Positions 38,218 through 47,782 are shown, counted from the stretch's first letter. The stretch is DNA of 64,000 nt from Buttiauxella selenatireducens (GCF_031432975.1 NZ_CP133838.1:2294001-2358000); one strand, 5' to 3'. The notes: a model not told the origin generated them from the letters alone. Made by a program: numbers and translations.

Positions 38218-38753
38218 TTATTTCTCTTCTTGCGGCATATGCTTATAGATGTACACGCCGCTGAGCAGGGTAAATACCAGTGTCGCAGCCGTCAGGCCGA
38301 ACACTTTAAAGTTGACCCAAACGCTCTGTGGAAGCCAAAAAGCGACGTAAATATTCACCGCACCGCAAGCGATAAAGAACAGCGCCCAGGCAATGTTCAG
38401 GCGCGACCAGACGGTTTCTGGTAGAGAAATTTCCTTTCCTAACATCCGTTGAATTAACGGCTTGCCCATCACAAATTGGCTAATCAGCAACGCGAGAGCG
38501 AACAGCCCGTAAATCACCGTCACTTTCCATTTAATAAATTCATCATTATGGAAGAACAACGTCAGGCCGCCGAACACAGCAACCATCAGGAAAGTAATCA
38601 ACGCCATCTTTTCCAGCTTGCGGAATTTGTACCAGCTGTAGATCAGCGCAAAACCGGTTGCGACGATCAATGCGCCGGAAGCGACGTAGATGTCATACAT
38701 TTTGTAAAATGCGAAGAAGACAATCAGGGGAGGAAGTCGAGAAACTGCTTCAT
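38218..38753 (-). pseudogene. yciB: Septation/inner-membrane protein YciB, broken by one missing base
   Basis: From the expected ATG at 38753 the frame reads MKQFLDFLP and then stops. One extra C in the run at 38727-38730 (four G on the plus strand, five needed) would continue into LIVFFAFYK and the remaining intact 160 residues, giving about 178 residues (E. coli 179). Five membrane helices and the conserved [16 protein letters not shown] and NIAWALFF segments are present. YciB helps cell envelope synthesis and division in E. coli. An internal ATG at 38700 could start a shortened protein lacking the first helix. A sequence error is likely. Confidence 0.88.
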
Positions 38754-38812
38754 AATCTGTTCCGTAAAATGACTCCTGAGCGCTGAAAGCCAGGCTCAGG
38801 AGCAGGTGTAAG

Positions 38813-39556
38813 TTATTGGCGAATCAGCATGTACAGGCGGAATAAATAGATGAGCAATACTGCTGAAATAAGATTGCTTATCGTATTCGCTATCACCGCG
38901 CCAATAGAGGGGGATAGTGCCGCAAACGAAGATGCGAGCATCAGCAGTGCGGTCTTCGCCAGCAACCAGCTAATCACTGCTGGCGCAACAAGGCGCATAT
39001 TTGACCAGGCAAGACGCATACTGCTGCGCAGTGACTGGAAGACCCCCGCTTTATCCTGAACAACCATAATCGGTGCGAATGAAAGCAAAATCGCTAACAG
39101 CACGCCCGGCACGACGATCAACATGATGCCAATCTGCACTAGGAAAGTCGTCAGGAACATCAGAATAAAGATTTTAGGCAACACAGGAGCCGAAGTGCCA
39201 ATGGCACGAAGCGCACTCACACGTTGCCCGGCACTCACCATCTGGATTAGCACCAGCACGCTACCTGCAAGGATAGCATTGCCGATCAGGCCAGAAAATG
39301 TCGAAGCCGCAGAGGCTCTGAGTAACATTTGCTGCTGCTCTGGTGTCATGTTCTGCACAAGGTCAAACAGCCCAACGCTATTCGATAAATTGTCTCCTTC
39401 ACTAAGGATAGACAGTTGCTCGTCGCTGGGTGAAAAGGCGTGACCGATCACAACCGAAATAAAAGCACAAAGTAACGCGATCAGTAAGACAGTAACAAAC
39501 TGATTGCGTAGAAAATTCCCCGTGTCACGGTACACAGAACCTGCCGTGATAGACAT
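38813..39556 (-). CDS. yciC: UPF0259 inner-membrane protein YciC
   Basis: 247 residues (E. coli about 247). Six hydrophobic segments are spread over the length, with the family N-terminus [20 protein letters not shown]. It contains glycosyltransferase-like no motif and no recognised catalytic site; the function is unknown. It lies upstream of yciB in the same orientation, with a 59-base gap, as in E. coli. The next E. coli gene, ompW, is here displaced by about 4.7 kb of accessory DNA. Confidence 0.94.
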   Translation of the reverse strand: MSITAGSVYRDTGNFLRNQFVTVLLIALLCAFISVVIGHAFSPSDEQLSILSEGDNLSNSVGLFDLVQNMTPEQQQMLLRASAASTFSGLIGNAILAGSVLVLIQMVSAGQRVSALRAIGTSAPVLPKIFILMFLTTFLVQIGIMLIVVPGVLLAILLSFAPIMVVQDKAGVFQSLRSSMRLAWSNMRLVAPAVISWLLAKTALLMLASSFAALSPSIGAVIANTISNLISAVLLIYLFRLYMLIRQ

Positions 39557-40027
39557 GCACTCTCCTTGATGTTGCGCGGTTAAAAATCAGCGGCCAATTG
39601 TACCCTGGATGAAGGGCGGTGGCACCGACAAGATGTAAGCCTTAAGTAAGTTACTGTCAGCGAGAAATATTGATCTGGGTAGGGTATAGCGTTTTATCCA
39701 TAAGTTGACATATATGAACCATAATCTGGCATAGCCTGAATCTTCACTGTGAGTTCCGATTTATTTAACAAAGCCAGCTAACGTTGCAAAATGGCGGTTG
39801 TGTGATTTTTTCGTGGCATGGTCAATTGTTCCTAAGGTTTTACTAATGTTTTTAACCTCCGTCATTCGCGAGCAGGATATTTTCTTAGTAAAGCCCCGAT
39901 CCGCCACATTTTTTACCTTTCTTTAAAAATGATAACCATTTTCATTATCATTCCGAATGCGCTGTGGTGTAATCCGCGTCGCTATGCATTCTGGTGTTAT
40001 GTACTCATTTTTATGAAGGATTAACTT
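39557..40027. other. Divergent regulatory region yciC / sfuA
   Basis: About 470 bases without a credible gene. The half near the transporter is AT-rich and carries a Fur-box-like sequence at 39931-39949. The half near yciC includes its promoter region. I see no RNA gene or repeat in it. Confidence 0.6.
39931..39949. promoter_or_regulatory. Fur box upstream of the ferric iron transporter
   Basis: GATAACCATTTTCATTATC matches the 19-base Fur consensus at 15 positions, including both outer arms. It lies about 80 bases before the sfuA start, where it would overlap the promoter and give repression in iron-replete cells. Confidence 0.8.
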
Positions 40028-41044
40028 ATGAAATTTGGCGTATCGTCCCTTTGCTCCATCGCAGTAGTGACTTCATCTATTCTGCTGTCGTCATTTGCCA
40101 GTGCGGCGGATAACAACGAAGGAATCGTGGTTTATAACGCCCAGCATGAAAATCTGGTTCAGTCTTGGGTCGATGGCTTCACCAAAGAGACGGGCATCAA
40201 AGTCACTCTGCGTAACGGCGGCGACAGTGAGTTAGGCAATCAACTGGTGCAGGAAGGCAGTGCGTCGCCTGCGGACGTTTTCCTTACCGAAAACTCTCCT
40301 GCGATGGTACTGGTTGATAACGCGAAATTATTCGCACCTCTGGATGCCGATACCCTTGCGCAGGTCGCTCCAGCATATCGTCCGGATCATGGGCGCTGGA
40401 TTGGCATTGCCGCCCGTAGCACCGTGTTCGTGTATAACCCTGCAAAACTGAGCGAAGCGCAATTGCCAAAATCCTTAATGGATTTGGCTAAACCTGAGTG
40501 GAAAGGGCGCTGGGCTGCTTCCCCGTCAGGTGCTGATTTCCAGGCGATCGTGAGCGCCGTTCTGGCACTAAAAGGCGAGAAAGCAACGCTGGATTGGCTG
40601 AAAGCAATGAAAACAAACTTTGTTGCTTATAAAGGCAATAGCACTGTCATGAAAGCCGTGAACGCAGATCAAATTGATGGTGGGGTGATTTATCACTATT
40701 ACCGTTTTGTTGACCAGGCCAAAACTGGCGAAAACAGCAAAAACACACAACTCCACTACTTTAAACATCAGGACCCGGGCGCATTTGTCAGTATCTCTGG
40801 CGGCGGTGTTCTGGCTTCCAGCAAGCATCAACAGCAAGCTCAGGCCTTCGTGAAGTGGGTGACCGGTAAATCTGGTCAGGAAATTCTGCGTACTAACAAT
40901 GCGTTTGAATATGCGGTCGGTAATAACGCGGCATCTAACCCTAAACTGGTTCCACTGAAAGATCTGGATGCGCCGAAAGTTGAGCCGTCATCACTCAATA
41001 GCAAAAAAGTCATTGATTTGATGACTGAAGCTGGCCTTCTTTAA
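40028..41044 (+). CDS. sfuA: Ferric iron ABC transporter, periplasmic binding protein
   Basis: 338 residues. A signal peptide (to about residue 26, SFASA-AD) is followed by a class II periplasmic binding fold of the FbpA/SfuA/YfuA type. Iron-coordinating candidates are the His in YNAQHENL near the N-terminus and the tyrosine pair in IYHYYRF (about residue 221), as in FbpA. It captures Fe3+ in the periplasm for the permease and ATPase downstream (22 bases). A Fur box lies upstream. The name follows the Serratia Sfu system; afuA, fbpA or yfuA would be equally fair. Confidence 0.9.
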   Translation: MKFGVSSLCSIAVVTSSILLSSFASAADNNEGIVVYNAQHENLVQSWVDGFTKETGIKVTLRNGGDSELGNQLVQEGSASPADVFLTENSPAMVLVDNAKLFAPLDADTLAQVAPAYRPDHGRWIGIAARSTVFVYNPAKLSEAQLPKSLMDLAKPEWKGRWAASPSGADFQAIVSAVLALKGEKATLDWLKAMKTNFVAYKGNSTVMKAVNADQIDGGVIYHYYRFVDQAKTGENSKNTQLHYFKHQDPGAFVSISGGGVLASSKHQQQAQAFVKWVTGKSGQEILRTNNAFEYAVGNNAASNPKLVPLKDLDAPKVEPSSLNSKKVIDLMTEAGLL

Positions 41045-41066
41045 TAAATGCAGTGGTGAGTGCCTG

Positions 41067-42641
41067 ATGTCCGTGGTTAACGTTACAGAGAGTCCCAACA
41101 TACAGATCCGTGATTTACAGCGGCGTCCTGCATTTTTGATGGTGCTGCTCGCGATCTTTTTCTCAATGCTATCGCTGATCCCCCCCGTTTTTGTCATTGT
41201 TATTGGATTTGACACCGGCTGGGAAACGGTCAAGGCACTCATATTCCGTCCTCGTGTTGCTGAGCTTCTCAGCAACACACTGCTCTTAGTGATTATCGCC
41301 GTCCCGCTTTGTATCTTCACGGGGACATTGCTCGCCTGGCTGACTGAAAGAACGACGCTTGCCGGAAGGCGTATCTGGTCGATGCTGGCCGTCGCTCCCC
41401 TGGCAATCCCGGCTTTTGTGCAAAGTTACGCGTGGGTCAGTGCGGTGCCGTCGATGCACGGTTTATCCGCTGGGGTCTTTCTGTCTGTACTGGCCTATTA
41501 CCCCTTTATTTATCTGCCTGTGGCGGCCGTACTTCGTCGTCTCGACCCCACATTAGAAGATGTCGCCGCTTCGCTGGGTACACCGCCCTGGGCGGTATTT
41601 TTCCGTATTGTCCTGCCGCAGCTTAAGCTCGCAATTTGGGGTGGGGCGCTGCTAGTGACGTTGCATTTGCTGGCGGAATACGGGCTGTACGCGATGATAC
41701 GTTTTGATACCTTCACCACCGCTATTTACGACCAATTTCAATCGACGTTTAGCGGCCCAGCGGCGAATATGCTGGCGGGTGTTCTGGCCTTGTGCTGTCT
41801 GGTGTTCCTTACCCTCGAAGGGGCTACTCGTGGCAAAGCTCGTTACGCGCGAGTGGGAGCGGGTTCGCCGCGTCAGCAAAATCATCTGCGTCTGAACGGG
41901 CTGCTGAGCATTTTAGGTCAGTTATTCCCATCGGCGATCATACTGCTGGCTTTCGTGGTGCCGATTGCGGTGCTGTTGCGCTGGTTATGGTTGGGGGGAA
42001 TAGAAAACTGGAACCAGCCCGAACTCTGGTCCACTCTGCGCCAGACTCTGCTGCTGGCCTCTGCGGGCGCATTGGTCATTATTCTTGCAGGTATTCCCAT
42101 CGCCTGGCTTTCGGTGCGCCATCCGCGTCCGCTGTACCGCGTGCTTGAAGGGTGTAATTACTTTACCAGTTCATTGCCCGGCATTGTGGTTGCACTGTCG
42201 CTGGTCACAGTAACCATTCACTACATGCGCCCCATCTATCAGACAGAAGTCACACTGTTTCTGGCTTACTTGCTGATGTTCACGCCGAGGGCGTTGATAA
42301 ACTTGCGCGCCGGGATTGCTCAGGCGCCTGTAGAACTTGAGAATGTCGCTCGCAGTTTAGGTAAAACCCAGGCCGCTGCCATCGGGAGCATTACCTTACG
42401 CCTTGCAGCTCCGGGTGCCGCCGCAGGTGCTGCTTTAGTATTCCTCGGGGTGACCAATGAGCTGACTGCAACGCTTTTGCTATCACCGCCAGGCACGCGC
42501 ACGCTTTCGACCGCCTTCTGGGCGCTGACCAGCGAAATTGATTACGTTGCTGCCGCCCCTTATGCGCTGCTGATGGTCCTTATTGCACTGCCGTTAACCG
42601 GTATTTTATATGTGCAGTCTCAAAAACTGGCGGGTCTGTAA
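41067..42641 (+). CDS. sfuB: Ferric iron ABC transporter, fused permease
   Basis: 524 residues with about twelve membrane helices in two homologous halves, as in SfuB/FbpB. Each half holds the EAA loop that contacts the ATPase: [22 protein letters not shown] (about residue 165) and [21 protein letters not shown] (about residue 425). It forms the membrane channel for Fe3+. It lies 22 bases after sfuA and one base before sfuC. Confidence 0.92.
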   Translation: MSVVNVTESPNIQIRDLQRRPAFLMVLLAIFFSMLSLIPPVFVIVIGFDTGWETVKALIFRPRVAELLSNTLLLVIIAVPLCIFTGTLLAWLTERTTLAGRRIWSMLAVAPLAIPAFVQSYAWVSAVPSMHGLSAGVFLSVLAYYPFIYLPVAAVLRRLDPTLEDVAASLGTPPWAVFFRIVLPQLKLAIWGGALLVTLHLLAEYGLYAMIRFDTFTTAIYDQFQSTFSGPAANMLAGVLALCCLVFLTLEGATRGKARYARVGAGSPRQQNHLRLNGLLSILGQLFPSAIILLAFVVPIAVLLRWLWLGGIENWNQPELWSTLRQTLLLASAGALVIILAGIPIAWLSVRHPRPLYRVLEGCNYFTSSLPGIVVALSLVTVTIHYMRPIYQTEVTLFLAYLLMFTPRALINLRAGIAQAPVELENVARSLGKTQAAAIGSITLRLAAPGAAAGAALVFLGVTNELTATLLLSPPGTRTLSTAFWALTSEIDYVAAAPYALLMVLIALPLTGILYVQSQKLAGL

Positions 42642-42642
42642 G

Positions 42643-43680
42643 ATGATTGAACTAGCGAATATTTCCAAAAAATTTGGCCAGACATCCGTGCTGGAAAATA
42701 TCAATTTATCTGTCGTGCCTGCCAGCCGGACGGTGATTGTCGGGCCATCTGGTTCGGGAAAAACCACATTACTGCGCATTCTTGCGGGGTTTGAAACGCC
42801 AGATAGCGGGCGAATTACTCTGTCGGGTAAAACGCTTTTTGATGAAAACACGTTTATTCCGGCGCATCAGCGTGGCATTGGTTTCGTTCCGCAGGAAGGG
42901 GCGCTTTTCCCACATATGAAAGTGGGGGATAACATCGCGTACGGTCTGACAGGGTCCCGTCATGAAAACCGCCGCCGCATCGCTGAACTGATGGAGCTCG
43001 TTTCTCTTGACCGTCATCTGCAAGACCACTGGCCGCATGAAATCTCAGGCGGACAACAGCAACGCGTGGCGCTGGCTCGCGCGCTCGCACAAGAACCGGT
43101 GCTGATGTTGCTCGATGAACCGTTCTCAGCGCTCGATACCGGGCTGCGTGCAGCGACCCGAAAAGCGACGGCTGAATTATTGGCATACGCCGGAGTGGCC
43201 TCGATTCTGGTGACTCACGATCAGCATGAAGCGCTCTCCTTTGCCAGCCAGATTGCGGTCATTCGCGATGGCCGTTTTTCCCAGGTCGGTTCGCCGACAG
43301 AGGTTTATTCACAACCCGTGGATGAAGCCACCGCACTGTTTCTCGGCGATGCGTTGATTTTCTCCGCGCAAGTCAGCAACGGTTTTGCACACTGTGAGCT
43401 GGGTACTATTCCTGCGGACAACCCGCAATTTACCGGTGACAAACGTATTATGCTGCGCCCGGAGCAAATTATTATTTCTGCATACCAGGCCGATGCTGAA
43501 ACTCATCACGCTGTCACCATCAGCGATGTGGATTTTACCGGTTACCTTTCAACACTGACGCTCAACTCTCCCGCATGGACCGCGCCGCTACAGATTAAAA
43601 CGGTCAGTCAGCAAAAGTGGCAGGTGGGGATGCAAGTTAAACTGGCGATTACTGGTCACGCCTGTGTCCTGGCGGATTAA
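42643..43680 (+). CDS. sfuC: Ferric iron ABC transporter, ATPase
   Basis: 345 residues from the ATG at 42643, one base after the sfuB stop. Walker A GPSGSGKTT (residues 34-42), the Q-loop around FVPQEGALFPH, the signature ISGGQQQRVALARAL (about residue 136), Walker B VLMLLDEPFSALD and the H-loop LVTHDQHEA are all intact. The C-terminal extension (about residues 240-345) is a TOBE-type regulatory domain, as in FbpC. A perfect 9-base-arm inverted repeat overlaps its stop (43678-43701). Confidence 0.93.
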   Translation: MIELANISKKFGQTSVLENINLSVVPASRTVIVGPSGSGKTTLLRILAGFETPDSGRITLSGKTLFDENTFIPAHQRGIGFVPQEGALFPHMKVGDNIAYGLTGSRHENRRRIAELMELVSLDRHLQDHWPHEISGGQQQRVALARALAQEPVLMLLDEPFSALDTGLRAATRKATAELLAYAGVASILVTHDQHEALSFASQIAVIRDGRFSQVGSPTEVYSQPVDEATALFLGDALIFSAQVSNGFAHCELGTIPADNPQFTGDKRIMLRPEQIIISAYQADAETHHAVTISDVDFTGYLSTLTLNSPAWTAPLQIKTVSQQKWQVGMQVKLAITGHACVLAD

Positions 43681-43701
43681 GATGACAAAATCGTCATCTT
43701 A
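43678..43701 (+). terminator. Inverted repeat at the end of sfuC
   Basis: TAAGATGAC pairs perfectly with GTCATCTTA around AAAATC and includes the sfuC stop codon. There is no T-tract, so it is an mRNA-end hairpin or an imperfect terminator. Confidence 0.45.
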
Positions 43702-43740
43702 GCGCCTCCCTGTTTGTCGGAAAGCCCAAGGTAAAATGTA

Positions 43741-44060
43741 GTTGCGGCGCATTACATCGCTAAAGGAATGAAAGAAAACGATTTTGTGGTTGATGTTGCC
43801 AACAACGGTGTTGATGGTCTGCACTCAGCGAATTGCTCGCAAGAGTACGCGTGATCATGCGCAGTCAGGCCGTTCACGCGCCAGTAGTGGAAGAGTCAGT
43901 ATTGCAAATCAGCACCTTGCAACTCGATTTTCTAAAGCATCGGGTATCGCGTGCAGGGAAACGTATTGAGCTTACGCAAAAAGAATTCCTACTCTTAAGT
44001 CTGTTGATGCGTCGTAGCGGCGAGGTGCTCTCGCGAACATGGGCCTTAACTTTGGCCTGA
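43741..44060 (+). pseudogene. Remnant of an OmpR-type heavy-metal response regulator
   Basis: Two fragments in different frames match the PcoR/CusR/SilR kind of response regulator. Fragment one (from about 43750) reads HYIAKGMKENDFVVDVANNG, the first third of a receiver domain. Fragment two (from 43827) reads SELLARVR, then [21 protein letters not shown] and GEVLSR, the end of the receiver and start of the winged helix. The piece with the phosphorylated Asp is deleted, the fusion is out of frame, and the recognition helix and C-terminus are gone. It cannot make a working regulator. It probably marks a lost metal-resistance locus. Confidence 0.8.
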
Positions 44061-44134
44061 CAAATGAGAGTTAAATAAAATTGATCGCGGCAATCTTATG
44101 GTCAGTCTTCCAGTTTAAGCAAAATGTGGAAAAA

Positions 44135-44148
44135 TTAATCTAGATCAT
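44135..44148. promoter_or_regulatory. Candidate FNR box upstream of ompW
   Basis: TTAATCTAGATCAT matches TTGAT-N4-ATCAA at 8 of 10 positions, about 110 bases before the ompW start. E. coli ompW is FNR-activated, which supports the call, but the match is imperfect. Confidence 0.45.
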
Positions 44149-44251
44149 TAAATGTTAAATTAGCCAGTAAAGTGTGACCGAATCAAGATCACTTTGTACT
44201 CAATAATGAGTATATTCAGCCCGCTTATAAAACCATAACAAGGAGAGGGCT

Positions 44252-44884
44252 ATGAAAAAACTGTCTGTGGCGTTACTCGCATTAACCTGTTTGTCAGGTG
44301 AAGCGCTGGCACATCAACAAGGTGAGTTCTTCATGCGTGCGGGTTCTGCTACCGTGCGCCCAACGGAAGGTTCTGACAATGTGCTTGGAATGGGTGGTTT
44401 TAGCGTCAGCAACAATACCCAACTGGGGCTGACATTTGATTACATGGTGACGGAAAACATAGGAATCGAGCTGCTGGCTGCTACACCATTCCGCCATCGC
44501 GTCGGGTTAGGCCCAACAGGTGACTTAGCCACTGTACGTCAACTGCCGCCAACGCTGATGGCACAGTGGTACTTTGGCGATTCGAAAAGCAAAGTACGTC
44601 CATACATTGGTGCGGGCATCAACTACACCACCTTCTTTGATGCCGATTTTAACCAGACGGGCAAAGACGCCGGTTTAAGCGACCTTAGCGTCAAAGACTC
44701 GTGGGGTGCAGCGGGTCAGGTGGGGCTGGATTATATGGTCAATCAGAACTGGCTGTTGAATATGTCAGTCTGGTACATGGATATCGACACCGAAGTGAAG
44801 TTTAAAGCTGGTGGCGAACAGCAGAATATCAAGACACGCATTGACCCGTGGGTGTTTATGTTCTCTGCGGGTTACCGCTTCTAA
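44252..44884 (+). CDS. ompW: Outer-membrane protein OmpW
   Basis: 210 residues (E. coli 212). A signal peptide (to about residue 20, GEALA-HQ) precedes an eight-stranded beta-barrel ending in the aromatic RF terminus. Conserved OmpW features are the N-terminal FFMRAGSATVRP strand, GLTFDYMVTENIGIELLAATPF and the WYMDIDTEV segment. It is a small hydrophobic channel linked to osmotic, anaerobic and colicin S4 responses in E. coli. AAGGAGAGG precedes the start. A degenerate copy of its last codons recurs at 45691. Confidence 0.97.
   Translation: MKKLSVALLALTCLSGEALAHQQGEFFMRAGSATVRPTEGSDNVLGMGGFSVSNNTQLGLTFDYMVTENIGIELLAATPFRHRVGLGPTGDLATVRQLPPTLMAQWYFGDSKSKVRPYIGAGINYTTFFDADFNQTGKDAGLSDLSVKDSWGAAGQVGLDYMVNQNWLLNMSVWYMDIDTEVKFKAGGEQQNIKTRIDPWVFMFSAGYRF
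44851..44874 (+). repeat. ompW 3'-end direct repeat, copy 1 (inside ompW)
   Basis: The 24 bases starting GGTGTTTATGTTCTCTG recur at 45691-45714 in the same orientation with two differences. This copy encodes the FMFSAG end of OmpW. Confidence 0.75.
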
Positions 44885-45020
44885 AGTACTTCAGCAAAAC
44901 CCCTGCAAAACTGGTCATTATATGGCCAGTGTTTTCGAATACATTTTGTTACCTATCTTTTCAATGACACATCGTTGGTGGTATTTTGATACTCTTCACG
45001 ACGCTCGAGGAATATCAAAA

Positions 45021-45200
45021 ATGACCAAAGAAGAAAAAGTCATGTTTTTAATGCGTTTAGCTGTCGATACACATAACGCTTATCGATCTGCTCAAATAAC
45101 CACTAGTCAAGCATTCACCGCTGCATCCAACCCAATGAAGCTAATTGGCGAATTCTATTCTCGCTATGAAGAATTTTTCGACGAAAAAATCAAGGAGTAG
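45021..45200 (+). CDS. Small hypothetical protein
   Basis: 59 residues from the ATG at 45021, with GAGGAA eight bases upstream; the frame is open further back into ompW but has no conserved content there. The protein is helical and charged (MTKEEKVMFLMRLAVDTHNAYR..., ending FFDEKIKE), without a signal peptide or membrane segment. I do not recognise the family. It lies between ompW and the ompW-end duplicate, in a segment that otherwise looks like debris. The good ribosome site suggests it may be expressed. Confidence 0.55.
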   Translation: MTKEEKVMFLMRLAVDTHNAYRSAQITTSQAFTAASNPMKLIGEFYSRYEEFFDEKIKE

Positions 45201-45317
45201 AAACCTATCTTCTGGCAGTGTATTGCTTAATTAAATGCAATAACTTGATATGAGTTGTTTGGGCTGAACGTCACGAGCGGGCGGCTCACTTCATAAAACT
45301 TCCAAAATCTCAGAACT

Positions 45318-45452
45318 GATAATCCCGAAAAAGCTCTCGATGCAGGCTATATCGATCTACAGGCTCGCGTGTATTGAGGTGACGGCAAAGTACGCGTCTA
45401 TGTTCAGGTGGGCTTAAAATCTATCTTCGAACCAATGCGTAACCTGGGATAA
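45318..45452 (+). pseudogene. Broken ORF fragment of unknown family
   Basis: The frame reads DNPEKALDAGYIDLQARVY, a TGA stop (45375-45377), then GDGKVRVYVQVGLKSIFEP and a final TAA. The protein-like composition across the stop suggests a gene remnant with one nonsense change. No start codon or ribosome site is evident. I do not recognise the family. Confidence 0.4.
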
Positions 45453-45690
45453 AGGGTGAGAAATTATTTCAATATCGAAGATTAACGCACCCCATAGTAG
45501 GGAAATCAGTGCAAATGCCGCAGCGGTAATAACCTTAAACAACTTCAAACTCTCCGGTAGAAAAAACCAATAGTAGGGATAATGTCCAATAGACTATAGG
45601 AAAAACAGGAGCAATGCGTGCAAGTTTGATGGCCCGCACAAACATTTCATGTACACAAGTATTTTTGTAAAACATGTACCTTGAACTGTC

Positions 45691-45714
45691 GGTGTTTATG
45701 TTCTCTGAAGGTTA
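45691..45714 (+). repeat. ompW 3'-end direct repeat, copy 2 (degenerate)
   Basis: This copy matches 44851-44874 at 22 of 24 bases but then diverges, reading VFMFSEGY and a stop where OmpW has VFMFSAGYRF. It marks the far side of an 840-base inserted or duplicated segment. Confidence 0.7.
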
Positions 45715-45740
45715 TTGATTATGACGTTCTGGAAACAATA

Positions 45741-45763
45741 AAGGCCGGAATGGCTCCGGCCAA
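45741..45763 (-). terminator. Terminator of the trp operon
   Basis: On the minus strand GGCCGGA pairs with TCCGGCC around GCCAT and is followed by TTTATTGTTT. It lies about 10 bases beyond the trpA stop. Confidence 0.85.
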
Positions 45764-45772
45764 TCAATCTTC

Positions 45773-46582
45773 TTATGCTGTGTGAGTTGCTGCTTTCAGT
45801 GCCTGCACAAAGGCTTTCAGCTCGCTTAGCATCACATCCGGTTTATCAAGGTTCTTCTCGATAATTTTCACGATGGCGGAACCTGAAATCGCCCCGGCAG
45901 CGCCCGCAGCAATCGCATCTTTAACTTGCGATGGTTCGGAAATCCCAAAGCCTTGCAGTGACGGTGCCGCACCAAATTCAGTCAGCTTTTCTACCAGATG
46001 ATGCAGTGGCAACTGGGCGCGAGTTTCCGCTCCCGTCACACCCGCACGAGACAGCAGATACGTATAACCACGGCCATGAGTTGCGATTTCACGTAGCAGC
46101 GCGTCATCCGCATTCGGTGGACAAATGAAGATTGGCGCGACGTTGTGGCGCATTGCGGCCTGACGGAATGGCGCCGACTCTTCAATAGGGACATCCGCAA
46201 TCAGCACGGAATCAACGCCAACTTTTGCACACAACGCATAGAACTCATCAATGCCACGGTTAAACACCAGGTTTGCGTACATCAGCAAACCAATCGGAAT
46301 GGTTGGGTGTTTCTGGCGAATTGCCGCCAGCATTTCAAAGCATTGTGTTGGCGTCACACCTGCGGCAAATGCGCGCAGTGCTGCGTTCTGAATGGTTGGG
46401 CCATCTGCCAATGGGTCGGAGAAAGGAATACCCAATTCCAGTGCGTCAGCTCCCGCTTCAATCAGTGTGTCGATTATCTTCAAAGACTGTTCTGGTGAAG
46501 GGTCGCCAAGGGTGACGAAAGGAACAAAAGCACCTTCCTTGCGAGCTTGCAACTGTTCAAATGCGTGTTGATAACGTTCCAT
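45773..46582 (-). CDS. trpA: Tryptophan synthase alpha chain
   Basis: 269 residues (E. coli 268). It is a TIM barrel that cleaves indole-3-glycerol phosphate to indole and glyceraldehyde 3-phosphate. Catalytic Glu in [15 protein letters not shown] (about residue 49) and Asp in the same loop (about residue 60) are present. The phosphate-binding [10 protein letters not shown] and [12 protein letters not shown] segments are present too. Its ATG overlaps the trpB stop as TAATG, so the two subunits are made together and channel indole between them. It is the last gene of the operon. Confidence 0.98.
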   Translation of the reverse strand: MERYQHAFEQLQARKEGAFVPFVTLGDPSPEQSLKIIDTLIEAGADALELGIPFSDPLADGPTIQNAALRAFAAGVTPTQCFEMLAAIRQKHPTIPIGLLMYANLVFNRGIDEFYALCAKVGVDSVLIADVPIEESAPFRQAAMRHNVAPIFICPPNADDALLREIATHGRGYTYLLSRAGVTGAETRAQLPLHHLVEKLTEFGAAPSLQGFGISEPSQVKDAIAAGAAGAISGSAIVKIIEKNLDKPDVMLSELKAFVQALKAATHTA

Positions 46583-47772
46583 TAAATTTCCCCTCGTGCT
46601 TTAAGGATGTCGTGAACAGTGAAGATATCTTTGTCACCACGGCCAGAGAGATTCACCACCAACAGTTGTTCTTTTTCTGGGTTTTCTTTCATCATTTTTA
46701 GCGCGTGAGCCAGCGCGTGAGAAGATTCCAGCGCAGGAATAATCCCTTCTTTGAGGCACAGCGTTTTGAAGGCTTCCAAAGCTTCGTCATCCGTAATCGA
46801 AACATAATCCGCACGGCCAATGCTGTTCAGGTGCGCATGCTGCGGCCCAACAGAAGGGAAGTCCAGACCGGCAGAGATGGAATAAGACTCTTCGATTTGG
46901 CCTTCGTCCGTTTGCATCATTGGCGATTTCATACCGAAGTAAATCCCCACGCGACCATGTTTCAATGGCGCGCCATGCTCACCGCTTTCGATACCGTGGC
47001 CAGCAGGTTCAACACCTATCAGACCGACTTTCGTTTCTTCGATGAAATCAGCAAACATGCCGATAGCATTCGAACCGCCGCCCACGCAGGCGATTACTGC
47101 ATCCGGCAGACGGCCTTCTTTTTCAAGGATCTGCGCTTTGGTTTCCTCGCCAATCATGCGCTGGAACTCACGCACGATAGTTGGGAATGGGTGCGGGCCT
47201 GCTGCAGTACCAAGCATATAGTGTGCGGTGTCGTAGCTACCAGACCAGTCGCGGAGCGCTTCGTTACATGCATCTTTCAACGTGGCGGAACCGCTGTGTA
47301 CTGGGATCACTTCCGCACCCATAAGACGCATACGGAACACGTTTGGTGACTGACGCTCAACGTCTTTTGCACCCATGTAGATACGGCATTTCAAGCCGAG
47401 CAGGGCGCTGGCTAATGCCGACGCCACACCGTGTTGACCCGCGCCGGTTTCTGCGATGATTTCAGTTTTACCCATTTTCTTCGCCAGCAACGCCTGGCCG
47501 AGCACCTGGTTAGTTTTGTGCGCGCCGCCGTGCAGCAAATCTTCACGCTTTAAATAGAGCGTAGTTTTCGTGCCAGCGGTCAGGTTTCTGCACTTGGTCA
47601 GCGCTGTTGGACGGCCCGCGTAGTTTTTCAGCAGGTCGTTAAATTCAGCCTGAAATTCTGCATCGCTTTGTGCCGCCACAAACGCTTCTTCAAGCTGGCG
47701 CAGTGCAGGCATCAGGATTTGCGGTACATACATACCGCCAAACTCACCAAAATAGGGATTAAGTAATGTCAT
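46582..47772 (-). CDS. trpB: Tryptophan synthase beta chain
   Basis: 396 residues from the ATG at 47772 (E. coli 397), with AGGAAA upstream; a longer frame would run back into trpC and is not conserved. It is a PLP enzyme condensing indole with serine. The PLP lysine lies in [12 protein letters not shown] (about residue 87). The phosphate-binding loop [12 protein letters not shown] and the catalytic-region [12 protein letters not shown] and [10 protein letters not shown] are intact. It starts 10 bases after trpC. Confidence 0.98.
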   Translation of the reverse strand: MTLLNPYFGEFGGMYVPQILMPALRQLEEAFVAAQSDAEFQAEFNDLLKNYAGRPTALTKCRNLTAGTKTTLYLKREDLLHGGAHKTNQVLGQALLAKKMGKTEIIAETGAGQHGVASALASALLGLKCRIYMGAKDVERQSPNVFRMRLMGAEVIPVHSGSATLKDACNEALRDWSGSYDTAHYMLGTAAGPHPFPTIVREFQRMIGEETKAQILEKEGRLPDAVIACVGGGSNAIGMFADFIEETKVGLIGVEPAGHGIESGEHGAPLKHGRVGIYFGMKSPMMQTDEGQIEESYSISAGLDFPSVGPQHAHLNSIGRADYVSITDDEALEAFKTLCLKEGIIPALESSHALAHALKMMKENPEKEQLLVVNLSGRGDKDIFTVHDILKARGEI

Positions 47773-47782
47773 GATATTTTCC

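Larger units (their letters stand above)
45201..45740. other. Degenerate accessory segment between ompW and trpA
   Basis: About 540 bases with no intact gene. It contains the broken ORF at 45318-45452 and the ompW-end duplicate at 45691-45714. AT-rich filler lies between them. In E. coli this interval holds yciGFE; I see no trace of those genes. Confidence 0.6.

Noticed and set aside
44885-45772. Search for an insertion sequence or integrase in the ompW-trpA debris
   Set aside because: No transposase or integrase motif and no terminal inverted repeats were seen; only the ompW-end direct repeat supports past insertion.
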